This document shows positions 52,111-61,532 of a stretch of 64,000 bases of DNA, piece by piece. This DNA is from an uncultured Mordavella sp. (GTDB lineage Bacteria > Bacillota > Clostridia > Lachnospirales > Lachnospiraceae). Position 1 is the first letter of the stretch, and each line of letters begins with the position of its first letter. The notes under the pieces are model-generated. The model was not told where the DNA came from and made no database searches. It saw nothing but the letters and a program-made list of their open reading frames with translations. The position numbers and the translations under genes are program-made. The stretch spans positions 1 to 64,000 of the forward strand of contig CABPCP010000001.1 in the NCBI GenBank assembly GCA_902406105.1. Direction: 5' to 3'.

Positions 52111-52932
52111 TTATTCGGCGCTTACATCGATAGTGAAATCTGTAAATTCAATTTCATAATTATCGCTATATACATCTGGGATAATTACCTGTAAATCTTT
52201 TGTTTGATCTATTGCGGGAAATACTACGATCCCAGAAGTAGAAGCGCCAGCCGCAACCTCATAACTCAGTTGAGGGTAATTGCCCATATAAGAAGATTCG
52301 CCAGTTGTATCCTGTTCGATTTGCTGGCCATCCTGAATTAATCGGATACTATATGATCCATATGATATAGTATTTTCGCTGTTATTAGATATAGTTAAAT
52401 ATATACGGGTTTCTGAATCGGCATATTCAATTTTATCAATGGTTGCGGTAAGTCCATTTTGTTCAGAAGAAATATTCGGTGAAATTTCTTTTGTAGCTGG
52501 AGCAAAGGCTTCCATGTAGGTCGTTTTCTCAATGCTGATAGCTTCGAGCAGGGCCCAAGTGGAATCTGTTCCTATGACAGTTTCGCCATCATACGCACCA
52601 TTGATTTTGGCATCGACTATTACATATTCATCGGAAGAAAAAGGTTCCGGGGCAATATCTTTCGAAACTTCAACAAGAACACTATCATTATAATTTGTGT
52701 CCAGGTATACCTGTAGGCCATATGTGTCTTCATCCTCATCTACAGGGGATACCATTCCGCAAAATTTTACATATTTCCCCTTATAGGCATCAGGGTCTGA
52801 AGCAACAGCTTTAATATTGTCCACATATTCAGGTTCTTCTTCACTTGGAGAACTGGAATCTCCCCCTCCGCACGCCGAAAGTCCGATTGCCAATAGGCAG
52901 ATTAACAAAAACGCTACAATTCTTTTTTTCAT
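52111..52932 (-). CDS. Lipoprotein with DUF4352-like C-domain
   Basis: This 273-residue protein has a lipoprotein signal peptide (lipobox LSAC at about residues 18-21) followed by a Gly/Ser/Glu linker. The first domain resembles small OB-like lipoprotein domains (GKYVKFCGMVSPVDEDEDTY); the second (about 155-270) looks like the DUF4352 immunoglobulin-like domain (IYLTISNNSENTISYGSYSI, then AAGASTSGIVVF). It is membrane-anchored outside the cell. GAGGAGGG precedes the ATG at 52932. The role is unknown. Confidence 0.8.
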   Translation of the reverse strand: MKKRIVAFLLICLLAIGLSACGGGDSSSPSEEEPEYVDNIKAVASDPDAYKGKYVKFCGMVSPVDEDEDTYGLQVYLDTNYNDSVLVEVSKDIAPEPFSSDEYVIVDAKINGAYDGETVIGTDSTWALLEAISIEKTTYMEAFAPATKEISPNISSEQNGLTATIDKIEYADSETRIYLTISNNSENTISYGSYSIRLIQDGQQIEQDTTGESSYMGNYPQLSYEVAAGASTSGIVVFPAIDQTKDLQVIIPDVYSDNYEIEFTDFTIDVSAE

Positions 52933-52969
52933 AGTTTTTCCCTCCTCATTCATACCTTACATTGATCTA

Positions 52970-52991
52970 TATAATCGCTGCAGCGGTTATA
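52970..52991. promoter_or_regulatory. Palindrome upstream of the lipoprotein gene
   Basis: TATAATCGCTG-CAGCGGTTATA is a 22-bp palindrome with one mismatched pair, centred on CTGCAG, 38 bp before the lipoprotein start on the minus strand. It includes -10-like TATAAC/TATAAT sequence and may be an operator. Confidence 0.4.
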
Positions 52992-53441
52992 CCACTTCCC
53001 CAATGCCTCTGCTATATTCAAAAGAATGTCAATATCCACTTTTTACTATCTACTTGAATATAGAATAAATCATAGTCAGAGTAACGTTTGTTTTCCTAGA
53101 AGCTTTATAACAGTCCTATTTCTATCGCACTACATCTTGTGATTTGAATATACTGCGTTTGTGGACAATATTCAACAAAATATTCTGCAAATGCATAAAA
53201 AAAGCCAGAACCGTGAAGCTCTGGCAGAGAAAAGGAAAATAAATCTATTTGAAAAGGATCTCTCCTTGTTTGATTATCAGTATACGAGAAAAAGATGAAG
53301 GAAGTGTGTCCTCTGGGTTAAGGGTTTCTAAAATCCATTAAGAAAACCTGAAGAAATCATTACAGTATGCTATAATGGAAGAAATATTTCACAGAAACGT
53401 CATATTTGCCTGCTATGATGAGAAAAATGGAGGTAAACAAT
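52992..53441. other. 450-bp gene-free region with repeats and an orphan terminator
   Basis: No plausible protein was found. TTGAATATA occurs at 53054-53062 and 53144-53152; its complement TATATTCAA is at 53013-53021, with an eight-base match at 53168-53175. A minus-strand terminator hairpin (GCCAGA/TCTGGC at 53204-53225 with seven T at 53203-53197) has no assigned upstream gene. A promoter for the response regulator lies at the right end. Confidence 0.5.
53366..53376 (+). promoter_or_regulatory. Extended -10 promoter of the second two-component operon
   Basis: TATGCTATAAT is an extended -10 with perfect TATAAT (53371-53376), 66 bp before the response regulator start; the -35 region is poor. 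TTAAG repeats at 53320-53345 could bind the regulator. Confidence 0.5.
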
Positions 53442-54125
53442 ATGGATAAGATAAAGATACTGGTAGTGGACGATGAAAGCAGGATGCGCAAACTTGTCCG
53501 GGACTTCCTGGAGCGGGAAGGATATGCGGTCCGGGAGGCGGAAAATGGACTGGAAGCAATGGAGATCTTCTATGAGGAGAAAGACATCGCGCTTGTGATC
53601 CTGGATGTGATGATGCCAAAGATGGACGGCTGGCAGACCTGCCGAGAGATCCGCCAGTCCTCCAATGTTCCGGTGATCATGCTGACCGCGAGGTCGGAAG
53701 AAAGGGATGAACTGCAGGGCTTTAATCTGGGAGTGGACGAATATATATCAAAGCCCTTCAGCCCCAAGATCCTGGTGGCCAGAGTGGAAGCGATCCTTAG
53801 GCGCTCCCATGCCCTTGGAACGGAAGAGGTAGTAAGCGCGGGAGGGATTTCTATTGATAAATCTGCTCACCAGGTCCGGATTGACGGGCAGGAGGTGGAG
53901 TTGAGCTTTAAGGAATTTGAGCTTCTTACTTATTTCATAGAGAATCAAGGGATTGCCCTTTCCAGGGAGAAGATCCTGAATAATGTGTGGAATTACGACT
54001 ATTTTGGAGATGCCAGAACCATCGATACTCATGTGAAGAAGCTGAGAAATAAGCTGGGAGACAGAGGAAGCTATATCAAGACCATCTGGGGGATGGGCTA
54101 TAAGTTCGAGGTGGACGCAGAATGA
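53442..54125 (+). CDS. OmpR/PhoB-family response regulator
   Basis: This 227-residue regulator has a receiver domain with D10-D11, phospho-acceptor D55 in VILDVMMP and lysine in SKPFS, followed by a winged helix (ELSFKEFELLTYFIENQG; DARTIDTHVKKLRNKLG). GGAGG precedes the ATG at 53442, so the upstream in-frame ATGs are not used. It overlaps the kinase gene by 4 bp. It resembles ResD/WalR-type regulators, but targets are unknown. Confidence 0.93.
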   Translation: MDKIKILVVDDESRMRKLVRDFLEREGYAVREAENGLEAMEIFYEEKDIALVILDVMMPKMDGWQTCREIRQSSNVPVIMLTARSEERDELQGFNLGVDEYISKPFSPKILVARVEAILRRSHALGTEEVVSAGGISIDKSAHQVRIDGQEVELSFKEFELLTYFIENQGIALSREKILNNVWNYDYFGDARTIDTHVKKLRNKLGDRGSYIKTIWGMGYKFEVDAE

Positions 54126-55588
54126 AGCATTCGATCAAGTGGCAGGTAACAGCGGTTTTCGCGGGATTGCTGATCGTGCTGATCCTTGCCCTTATGATGA
54201 TCAATCTCCGCTTTTTAGAGCCATATTATATCAACAATAAAAAAGTGGCTTTTATTGAGATGTATCAGGAACTGAATACCGCGGTAGAAGACGGGAGTAT
54301 CGAGAATGAAGATGTGTCTACGGAACTGGCCCACCTTGCGGAGGAGAATAACATTTCCTTTCTGGTCAGCGATCAGACTTTAGAAAAAGTGTTTACCAAT
54401 GTACAAAATCCGGAGCTCCTTCGGAATCAGCTGGTGGGATATCTTTTGAATCAGGCCCAGAAGCAGGGGAAGGTTCTGGAGAAAACCAATGACTATGAGA
54501 TCAGCCAGTCTTTTGATCCCTGGAACCAGAAGGAATATATTGATATGTGGGGCCATATAGGGAACGACAATCAGTTTTTGCTGAGGAGCCCTGTAGAAGG
54601 GATTCGGGAGAGCGCGGAGATTTCCAACCGCTTTTTGGTTTATATCGGAAGCGTTCTGGGAATCCTTGCTCTTGTGCTGGTCTGGTATTTCTCCAAGCGG
54701 ATGACTAAGCCGCTTCTGGAACTGACAGCTTTGTCAGACCGGATGGCGAATCTGGATTTTGAGGCCAAATACAACAGCGGCGGGAAAAATGAGATTGGAG
54801 AGCTGGGGGCTAATTTCAACCGGATGTCAGAAAAACTGGAGAGTACGATTTCTGAACTGAAGAAGGCCAATAACAGTCTGAAGCATGATATTGAACAGAA
54901 AGAGAAGATCGAACAGATGCGGACGGAATTTCTGGGGAATGTGTCTCATGAGCTGAAGACGCCGATCGCTTTGATCCAGGGATATGCGGAAGGGCTGAAG
55001 GAAGGAGTCAGTGACGATCCGGACAGCAGGCAGTTCTATTGCGACGTGATCATGGACGAGGCGGCAAAAATGAATCAGATGGTGAAAAACCTTCTGACCT
55101 TGAACCAATTGGAATTTGGAGATGAGGATATCGTTTTTGAACGGTTTGATATTACAGAATTGATCCGGGGAATTCTCCAGAGCATGGAGATCCTTGCTCA
55201 GCAGGCGGAAGCCCAGGTGATCTTTGGCCTGCGGGAACCGGTCTATGTATGGGCGGATGAATTCAAGGTAGAACAGGTGCTCCGCAACTATATCAGCAAC
55301 GCTTTCCATCATGTAGACGGTGAAAAGGTGGTGGAAGTGAAAGTAATGAAAGGACCGGATAAAGCCAGGGTCAGCGTGTTCAATACCGGGCAGCCCATCC
55401 CTGAGGAAGATCTGGCCCATATCTGGGATAAATTCTACAAAGTGGACAAGGCCCATACCAGGGAGTACGGCGGAAATGGGATCGGTCTATCGATCGTGAA
55501 AGCGATCATGGAGTCCTTCCATCAGGAATATGGAGTCAATAATTATGACAATGGTGTTGAATTCTGGTTTGAACTGGATGTAAAATAG
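54122..55588 (+). CDS. Sensor histidine kinase with HAMP domain
   Basis: This 488-residue kinase has two membrane helices (about 10-30 and 168-190), an extracytoplasmic sensor domain of about 135 residues between them, a HAMP linker (about 190-240), HisKA with H276 in VSHELKTPIAL, and HATPase_c with NYISNAFHHV, the G1 box region NTGQPI, and GNGIGLSIVKAIME. It pairs with the overlapping response regulator. The signal is unknown. Confidence 0.93.
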   Translation: MKHSIKWQVTAVFAGLLIVLILALMMINLRFLEPYYINNKKVAFIEMYQELNTAVEDGSIENEDVSTELAHLAEENNISFLVSDQTLEKVFTNVQNPELLRNQLVGYLLNQAQKQGKVLEKTNDYEISQSFDPWNQKEYIDMWGHIGNDNQFLLRSPVEGIRESAEISNRFLVYIGSVLGILALVLVWYFSKRMTKPLLELTALSDRMANLDFEAKYNSGGKNEIGELGANFNRMSEKLESTISELKKANNSLKHDIEQKEKIEQMRTEFLGNVSHELKTPIALIQGYAEGLKEGVSDDPDSRQFYCDVIMDEAAKMNQMVKNLLTLNQLEFGDEDIVFERFDITELIRGILQSMEILAQQAEAQVIFGLREPVYVWADEFKVEQVLRNYISNAFHHVDGEKVVEVKVMKGPDKARVSVFNTGQPIPEEDLAHIWDKFYKVDKAHTREYGGNGIGLSIVKAIMESFHQEYGVNNYDNGVEFWFELDVK

Positions 55589-55624
55589 AAAACAGAGTTT
55601 TCATTTTATAAGGAGATTAGAAGA

Positions 55625-56230
55625 ATGATCGCAATCATAGACTATGACGCGGGAAATATCAGAAGCGTGGAGAAAGCCCTGCGGTTTCTGGGACAGGAGG
55701 TTTCAATTACACGGGATAAAGAAGAAATCCTGGCGGCGGATAAGGTGATCCTTCCAGGAGTAGGAGCCTTCGGGGACGCCATGGAGAAGATTCGGCAGTA
55801 TGACCTGGAGGGAGTGATCTATCAGGTGGCGGAACGCAATATCCCCTTCCTTGGGATCTGCCTTGGCCTGCAGCTCCTGTTTGAGAGAAGCGAAGAATCT
55901 CCGGGTGCTGTCGGCCTGGGACTCTTAAAGGGGGAGATCTTGCGTATCCCGGAAGGAGAAGGCCGCAAGATCCCGCATATAGGATGGAATTCCTTGAATC
56001 TTCAGAATGAGGGACGGCTGTTTCAGGGAATCCCGGAAGGGGCCTATGTGTATTTTGTCCACTCCTACTATCTGAAAGCGGCGGATGAACAGATGGTGAA
56101 GGCGTCTGCAGAATATGGCCCGGTGATCCATGCCTCTGTAGAGAAAGATAATATCTTCGCCTGTCAGTTTCATCCGGAGAAAAGCGGCAGCACAGGATTA
56201 AAGATTCTTAAGAATTTTGTGGAAATATAG
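55625..56230 (+). CDS. hisH: Imidazole glycerol phosphate synthase subunit HisH
   Basis: This 201-residue class I glutamine amidotransferase has nucleophile C79 in GICLGLQLL and the His-Glu pair in CQFHPEKSG near the C-terminus. It supplies ammonia to HisF in histidine biosynthesis. AAGGAG precedes the ATG. It is followed by hisF after 15 bp; other his genes are absent from the window. Confidence 0.95.
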   Translation: MIAIIDYDAGNIRSVEKALRFLGQEVSITRDKEEILAADKVILPGVGAFGDAMEKIRQYDLEGVIYQVAERNIPFLGICLGLQLLFERSEESPGAVGLGLLKGEILRIPEGEGRKIPHIGWNSLNLQNEGRLFQGIPEGAYVYFVHSYYLKAADEQMVKASAEYGPVIHASVEKDNIFACQFHPEKSGSTGLKILKNFVEI

Positions 56231-56245
56231 ACTGGGAGGGAAGGT

Positions 56246-57007
56246 ATGCATACGAAGAGAATCATTCCCTGCCTGGACGTGAAAGACGGCCGGGTGGTCA
56301 AAGGAGTTAATTTTGTAGATTTGAAAGACGCCGGAGATCCGGTGGAGATCGGGGCGGCCTATGATCAGGCGGGAGCGGACGAACTGGTGTTTCTGGATAT
56401 TACGGCTTCTTCCGACGCTAGAAAAACCGTGGCGGATATGGTGCGCAAAGTGGCGGAGACCGTATTTATCCCGTTTACCGTGGGAGGCGGGATACGGACA
56501 GTGGAAGATTTCAGGACGCTTCTCAGGGAAGGGGCGGACAAGATTTCGATTAATTCTTCCGCTATCAATACGCCAAGACTGATCTCGGATGCGGCGGAGA
56601 AGTTTGGCAGTCAGTGCGTTGTTGTGGCGATCGATGCAAAAAGGAGGCCGGATGGCAGCGGCTGGAATATTTATAAAAATGGAGGCCGCATTGATGTGGG
56701 GATCGACGCGCTGGAGTGGGCGGCTGAAGCGGAGAAGCTGGGCGCGGGAGAGATTCTGCTCACCAGCATGGATTGTGATGGGACGAAGGCAGGATACGAT
56801 TTGGAACTGACCCGCGCTATTGCGGAGACCGTATCGGTTCCGGTGATCGCGTCCGGCGGGGCGGGAAGCTTGGAGCATTTCTATGATGCCCTGACGGAAG
56901 GGAAAGCGGATGCGGCTCTGGCGGCTTCCTTATTCCACTATAAAGAACTGGAAATCCGGGAAGTAAAAGAATACTTGAGAGAAAAAGGCGTATCCGTACG
57001 TCTGTAA
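56246..57007 (+). CDS. hisF: Imidazole glycerol phosphate synthase subunit HisF
   Basis: This 253-residue TIM-barrel cyclase starts [19 protein letters not shown] with the catalytic aspartate D11, and the second catalytic aspartate is in [13 protein letters not shown] (about 130). It forms imidazole glycerol phosphate and AICAR from PRFAR and HisH ammonia. AGGGAAGG precedes the ATG. Its stop overlaps the longest ung frame by one base. Confidence 0.95.
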   Translation: MHTKRIIPCLDVKDGRVVKGVNFVDLKDAGDPVEIGAAYDQAGADELVFLDITASSDARKTVADMVRKVAETVFIPFTVGGGIRTVEDFRTLLREGADKISINSSAINTPRLISDAAEKFGSQCVVVAIDAKRRPDGSGWNIYKNGGRIDVGIDALEWAAEAEKLGAGEILLTSMDCDGTKAGYDLELTRAIAETVSVPVIASGGAGSLEHFYDALTEGKADAALAASLFHYKELEIREVKEYLREKGVSVRL

Positions 57008-57027
57008 TGGAAAAGGAGAAGAACAGC

Positions 57028-57696
57028 ATGGCGGCGATCAGCAACGACTGGCTTGAAGTCCTGCAGGATGAGTTTAAGAAGCCATATTATAAACAATTGT
57101 TCCAGACGGTAAACCAGGAGTACCGGACCAGGAAGATCTTTCCCCCGGCAGAGGACATTTTCAACGCGTTCCATCTGACCCCTTTCCATCAGGTGAAGGT
57201 GGTGATCTTAGGACAGGATCCTTACCATAATTACGGACAGGCCCATGGCCTTTGCTTTTCCGTAAGGAAAGGAGTGGAGATCCCGCCGTCCCTGGTCAAT
57301 ATCTATCAGGAGCTTCATGACGATCTGGGCTGTACGATCCCAGACCATGGATGCCTTACAAAGTGGGCGGAGCAGGGCGTGCTGATGCTGAATACCGTAC
57401 TGACTGTACGGGCCCATCAGGCCCATTCCCATCGGGATATTGGCTGGGAGGAATTTACAGACGCGGTGATAAGGGCCTTAAACAAGGAGGATCGGCCGAT
57501 TGTCTTTATCCTGTGGGGAGCGCCGGCTCAGCGCAAGGCATCCATGCTTGATAACCCAAATCATTTGATCCTAAAATCGCCTCATCCAAGTCCTTTGTCC
57601 GCGTTTAGGGGATTCTTTGGGAGCCGGCCCTTTAGCAAGACCAACGCTTTTTTGAAGGAGCATGGGGAAACGGAGATCGACTGGCAGATCGACTGA
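57028..57696 (+). CDS. ung: Uracil-DNA glycosylase
   Basis: This 222-residue enzyme removes uracil from DNA. The water-activating D64 is in GQDPYH, the uracil-binding region is FSVRKG and MLNTVLTVR, and the catalytic H186 is in SPHPSPLSAFRGF. The ATG at 57028 follows AAGGAG by 9 bases and is preferred to the ATG at 57007, which overlaps the hisF stop. A short CCCC/GGGG hairpin and T-run at 57698-57720 may end the transcript. Confidence 0.94.
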   Translation: MAAISNDWLEVLQDEFKKPYYKQLFQTVNQEYRTRKIFPPAEDIFNAFHLTPFHQVKVVILGQDPYHNYGQAHGLCFSVRKGVEIPPSLVNIYQELHDDLGCTIPDHGCLTKWAEQGVLMLNTVLTVRAHQAHSHRDIGWEEFTDAVIRALNKEDRPIVFILWGAPAQRKASMLDNPNHLILKSPHPSPLSAFRGFFGSRPFSKTNAFLKEHGETEIDWQID

Positions 57697-57768
57697 ACCC
57701 CAATGGGGCGATGATTTTTTAGAAAACAGTAAAAATGGTTACGAAAATGTTAATTTTGTCTTGTTTTT

Positions 57769-57805
57769 ATGCCAAATGGTTGAAATCACAAAAACCATTT
57801 GGCAT
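57769..57805. promoter_or_regulatory. Perfect inverted repeat upstream of the P1B ATPase gene
   Basis: ATGCCAAATGGTT (57769-57781) and AACCATTTGGCAT (57793-57805) are perfectly complementary with an 11-nt spacer. No U-run follows. It lies 70 bp before the ATPase start and may be an operator for a metal regulator, or an RNA hairpin in the leader. Confidence 0.5.
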
Positions 57806-57874
57806 AATTAATTGGTGTAGAATGATTGCAGTATGTCCTGCATATAGATAGTTATAGAAGAGGAAAGTAGAGTT

Positions 57875-59746
57875 ATGACGGCGCAGTTGAAAAGGAGAAG
57901 TTTGATCTTTGGTGCTGGCGTTTTGGTTTATCTTTGCGCATTGGGAGTTTCAGCGCAGGTGACCTTGTCAGACTGGGTAAGATTCATCTGGTTTTTAATT
58001 GCATATTTGATTGTTGGATTCGATTCTTTTATGGGACTACGAGACCGGTTTGCTCAAAAAAGGTTTCTGACAGAGTATACGCTGATGATCCTGGCTACGG
58101 TCGGGGCTTTTGGCGTTGAGCGGTATGAAGAGGGCGTTTTGGTCATGATCTTGTTTGAACTGGGTCTGATCTTCGAGGCGTTTTCCACAGATACGGCAAA
58201 GAGGTCTATTGCTGAGATGATCGATATACGTCCTCAGTACGCGACCCGCAAAGTAAAGGGAAAGGAACAGCAGGTAGATCCTTCAGAATTAAAGCGCAAT
58301 CATATCATTATCATCAAACCGGGAGAAAGAATACCGGTAGACGCCGTCATCACGAGCGGGACAACGACCATCGACACAAAGGCGGTGACAGGAGAGTCTG
58401 TTCCGGTCAGCGCGGGACCGGGGGACCGGATTTACAGCGGCTGCATCAATCTGCGGGGAGTGATCGAGGCAAGAGTATCTAAAGTATATAAAGAGTCTAC
58501 CGTCTCTAAGATCATGGAGATGGTAGAAGAAGCGCAGAATAAAAAGGCGGAAAGCGAGACGATCATCTCTCGCTTCGCGAGAATCTACACGCCGATCATG
58601 CTGGGGCTTGCGTTTTTGGTCATGATCTATCCGCCCCTTACCTTTTCTTACGGCAACTGGGATACCTGGATCTATCGGGGACTCATCTTTCTGATCGTGG
58701 CCTGTCCAAGCGGAATCGTCATGTCGATCCCAATCGCGTTCCTTGGAGGGATCGCCGCGGCGGCACGGCAGGGAATCCTGGTAAAAGGCGGCAATTATCT
58801 GGAAGACATGTCGAAAGCGGATACGTTCATTTTTGATAAGACAGGAACCTTAACGAAAGGCGTGTTTAAAGTAAAGGAGATCCAGCCAGAAGGAATAAGC
58901 GAGGACGAACTGCTGGAGATCGCGGCCCATGTGGAAAGCTACTCTAATCATCCCATCGCGCAGTCTCTGACGGAGGCATATATAGAACGGGGGAAAACTC
59001 TGGATAAAGAAAAGGTCTATCGGATGAAAGAAATCCCAGGATTCGGGATTACAGCCACCTATGCGGGACAGCGGGTATATGTGGGAAACTGGCGTATGAT
59101 GCGGAAGCAGAAAGTGGAGGCAGAGGAGATAGAGAAGGCCGGCACAGTCGTATATGTGGCGGTAGACCGGCGTTACGCGGGATATATCGTGATCGCGGAT
59201 GAGATCAAAGAAGAGGCTAAGGAGACGCTTCAATATTTGAAGGAGAAATGCAGAGGCGTTCTGGTCATGCTGACAGGAGATTCGGAAGCGGCAGGCCAGG
59301 AGGTGGCCGATGAACTGGAAATGGACTATGTTTATTCCAACCTGCTCCCGAAGGATAAGCTGGAACAGGTAGAGGATTTCTTGTCTTTGCAGGACTCTAC
59401 AGAGCGGCTGGTATGCGTAGGGGACGGCATCAATGATGCGCCGATCCTGACACGCGCGGACGTAGGAATCGCAATGGGAGATCTTGGATCGGCCGCGGCG
59501 GTAGAGGCCGCGGATGTGATCCTGATGGAAGATGAGCTTGGAAAGATTACGGAAGTGATCCGGATCGCGAAAGAAACCCTGAGAGTGGTCAGCCAGAATC
59601 TTTCTTTTGCGCTGGTCATTAAGGCGATGGTGCTGGTTCTGGCGGTGGTCGGATATTTTGGGATGTGGGAAGCGATCCTGGCAGAAGTGGGAGTCATGTT
59701 CACTGTGATCCTGAACGCGGTCGGGGTTGTGAAATACACAGCTTAG
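57875..59746 (+). CDS. P1B-type heavy-metal-transporting ATPase with CPS motif
   Basis: This 623-residue transporter has no N-terminal metal-binding domain. The actuator loop is TGES (about 170), the membrane metal motif is CPS (C277-P278-S279) rather than CPC, the phosphorylated D321 is in DKTGT, the P1B histidine H359 is in SNHPIA, and the hinge is GDGINDAP. The last membrane helix has AEVG, where zinc/cadmium pumps have DxG. It most resembles the ZntA/CadA (Zn/Cd) group but with altered ligands, so metal specificity is uncertain. GAGGAAAG precedes the ATG. Confidence 0.88.
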   Translation: MTAQLKRRSLIFGAGVLVYLCALGVSAQVTLSDWVRFIWFLIAYLIVGFDSFMGLRDRFAQKRFLTEYTLMILATVGAFGVERYEEGVLVMILFELGLIFEAFSTDTAKRSIAEMIDIRPQYATRKVKGKEQQVDPSELKRNHIIIIKPGERIPVDAVITSGTTTIDTKAVTGESVPVSAGPGDRIYSGCINLRGVIEARVSKVYKESTVSKIMEMVEEAQNKKAESETIISRFARIYTPIMLGLAFLVMIYPPLTFSYGNWDTWIYRGLIFLIVACPSGIVMSIPIAFLGGIAAAARQGILVKGGNYLEDMSKADTFIFDKTGTLTKGVFKVKEIQPEGISEDELLEIAAHVESYSNHPIAQSLTEAYIERGKTLDKEKVYRMKEIPGFGITATYAGQRVYVGNWRMMRKQKVEAEEIEKAGTVVYVAVDRRYAGYIVIADEIKEEAKETLQYLKEKCRGVLVMLTGDSEAAGQEVADELEMDYVYSNLLPKDKLEQVEDFLSLQDSTERLVCVGDGINDAPILTRADVGIAMGDLGSAAAVEAADVILMEDELGKITEVIRIAKETLRVVSQNLSFALVIKAMVLVLAVVGYFGMWEAILAEVGVMFTVILNAVGVVKYTA

Positions 59747-59754
59747 GAGGAAAT

Positions 59755-60279
59755 ATGAGAAAAGTTCAAAGTTTATTGATCATAGCGGCCGCTGGGATAT
59801 TTCTTGCGGGCTGCGGACAGAATCCCTATGACAGCGGAATGGAACAGTTGGAAGCGGGTTCCTATTCAGAGGCGGCCCAGCAGTTCCAACAGGCCATAGA
59901 GGAGGAAGATAATCTGGCGGATTCTTACCGTGGATTGGGACTGGCCCTCTGGGAACAGGAGGACTATGAAGGAGCGAGGGATGCGCTAGTATCCGCCCTA
60001 GAGCAGGGAAGCCAGGAAAGCGGAACAATCTACAGCCTTCTCGGCAACTGCGAATTGCGGCTGGACAACCCGGAGCAGGCGGGCCAATACTATGAGAAGG
60101 GGATCGCGGCAGAGGACAGCAGCAAAGAACTGATCCAGGAAATGAAGCATAATGAGATTGCCGCCTACGAACAGATGGGAGATCTGGAACAGGCGAAGTC
60201 GCTTTTGGAAGAATATATAGAAGCCTATCCGGAGGATGAGGCGGCTGCCAAGGAAGCAGAGTTTTTAGAGACAAGATAG
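59755..60279 (+). CDS. TPR-repeat lipoprotein
   Basis: This 174-residue protein has a lipoprotein signal (lipobox LAGC at about residues 17-20) followed by at least three tetratricopeptide repeats (about 28-165; YSEAAQQFQQAIEEEDNLAD, then YEGARDALVSALEQGSQES). It is anchored outside the membrane and probably scaffolds protein complexes. AGGAGG precedes the ATG at 59755, 9 bp after the ATPase stop. Confidence 0.85.
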   Translation: MRKVQSLLIIAAAGIFLAGCGQNPYDSGMEQLEAGSYSEAAQQFQQAIEEEDNLADSYRGLGLALWEQEDYEGARDALVSALEQGSQESGTIYSLLGNCELRLDNPEQAGQYYEKGIAAEDSSKELIQEMKHNEIAAYEQMGDLEQAKSLLEEYIEAYPEDEAAAKEAEFLETR

Positions 60280-60287
60280 CAGAGCGT

Positions 60288-61532
60288 ATGATTGAATTAG
60301 GAAAAGAGCAAGAAAAGGTCATCCTGGTTGGAGTCAACCTTCCGGGCCAGGAGGATACAGAACAGCTGCTGGATGAGCTGGCGTTTCTGGCTGACACGGC
60401 GGGAGCCAGGGAAGTAGGAAGAGTGATCCAGTCAAGAGATCAGATCCACCCGGCGACATATGTGGGAACGGGAAAGATCAGAGAGATCAAAGATCTTCTA
60501 TGGGAAACAGAGGCCACAGGGGTTATCTGTGATGATGAGCTGACACCGGCTCAGATGAAGAATCTGCAGGATGAGCTGGAGGTCAAGGTGATGGACCGGA
60601 CTCTTTTGATCCTGGATATCTTTGCGGCGAGAGCGCTCACCAGTGAAGGAAAGATCCAGGTGGAGCTGGCGCAGCTCAAATACCGGCAGACCAGACTTGC
60701 GGGTTTTGGGGCGTCTCTTTCCAGACTGGGCGGAGGAATCGGAACAAGAGGACCGGGAGAGAAGAAGCTGGAGACAGACCGCCGCCTGATCCGGAACCGG
60801 ATCGGCCAGCTAAACCGGGAATTAAAAGCGGTCCGGATGCACCGGCAGGTAACGCGGGAACAAAGAAGGAAAAGCGCGCTTCCGGTGGCCGCCATTGTGG
60901 GTTATACCAACGCGGGGAAATCCACCCTTTTAAACCGGCTTACAGGGGCTGGCATCCTGGCGGAAGACAAGCTGTTTGCCACTCTGGACCCAACGACAAG
61001 GAATTTTAAACTGCCGGGAGGCCAGGAGATCCTTCTGACGGATACAGTAGGATTTATCCGGAAACTGCCCCATCACCTGATCGATGCGTTCCGAAGTACG
61101 TTGGAAGAGGCGTGCTATGCGGATATGATCATCCATATGGCGGATATCTCCAGCCCTCAGGTGGAAGAGCAGATGCACACCGTTTATGAGACCCTGCAGG
61201 AATTGGGAGTCAAAGATAAACCTATTATCACAGTCTTAAACAAACGGGACCGGGTGGAGAAGCTGCCCCTGATCCGGGATTTTAAGGCGGATTGTACGGT
61301 GGCGGTCTCGGCAAGGACGGGGCAGGGATTGGAAGAATTTTTAAGTTTGGTGGAAGGAATCTTACGCGCCCAGGAGATCTGCATCGAAGCAATCTTTCCT
61401 TATCAGGATGGAGGGAAGATCCAGCTGATCCGCAAATACGGAGAGATCTTGGAAGAAGAGTACAAGGAAGAAGGGGTTTTGATCAAAGCCTATCTTCCCG
61501 CCCAGCTTTACGAAAGAGTGCGGCCATCCTGA
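60288..61532 (+). CDS. hflX: Ribosome-associated GTPase HflX
   Basis: This 414-residue GTPase has the HflX N-domain (about 1-190), including FGASLSRLGGGIGTRGPGEK, and a G domain with G1 GYTNAGKST (about 205), G3 DTVGF (about 248) and G4 NKRD (about 322). HflX splits stalled or hibernating ribosomes, especially after heat stress. The ribosome binding site is weak, so translation may be coupled to the TPR gene 8 bp upstream. It is convergent with and overlaps the AraC gene by 25 bp. Confidence 0.95.
   Translation: MIELGKEQEKVILVGVNLPGQEDTEQLLDELAFLADTAGAREVGRVIQSRDQIHPATYVGTGKIREIKDLLWETEATGVICDDELTPAQMKNLQDELEVKVMDRTLLILDIFAARALTSEGKIQVELAQLKYRQTRLAGFGASLSRLGGGIGTRGPGEKKLETDRRLIRNRIGQLNRELKAVRMHRQVTREQRRKSALPVAAIVGYTNAGKSTLLNRLTGAGILAEDKLFATLDPTTRNFKLPGGQEILLTDTVGFIRKLPHHLIDAFRSTLEEACYADMIIHMADISSPQVEEQMHTVYETLQELGVKDKPIITVLNKRDRVEKLPLIRDFKADCTVAVSARTGQGLEEFLSLVEGILRAQEICIEAIFPYQDGGKIQLIRKYGEILEEEYKEEGVLIKAYLPAQLYERVRPS

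Noticed and set aside
51965..52159. Plus-strand 64-residue protein
   Set aside because: It is antisense to the toxin leader and its SD and has no ribosome binding site or recognisable motif.
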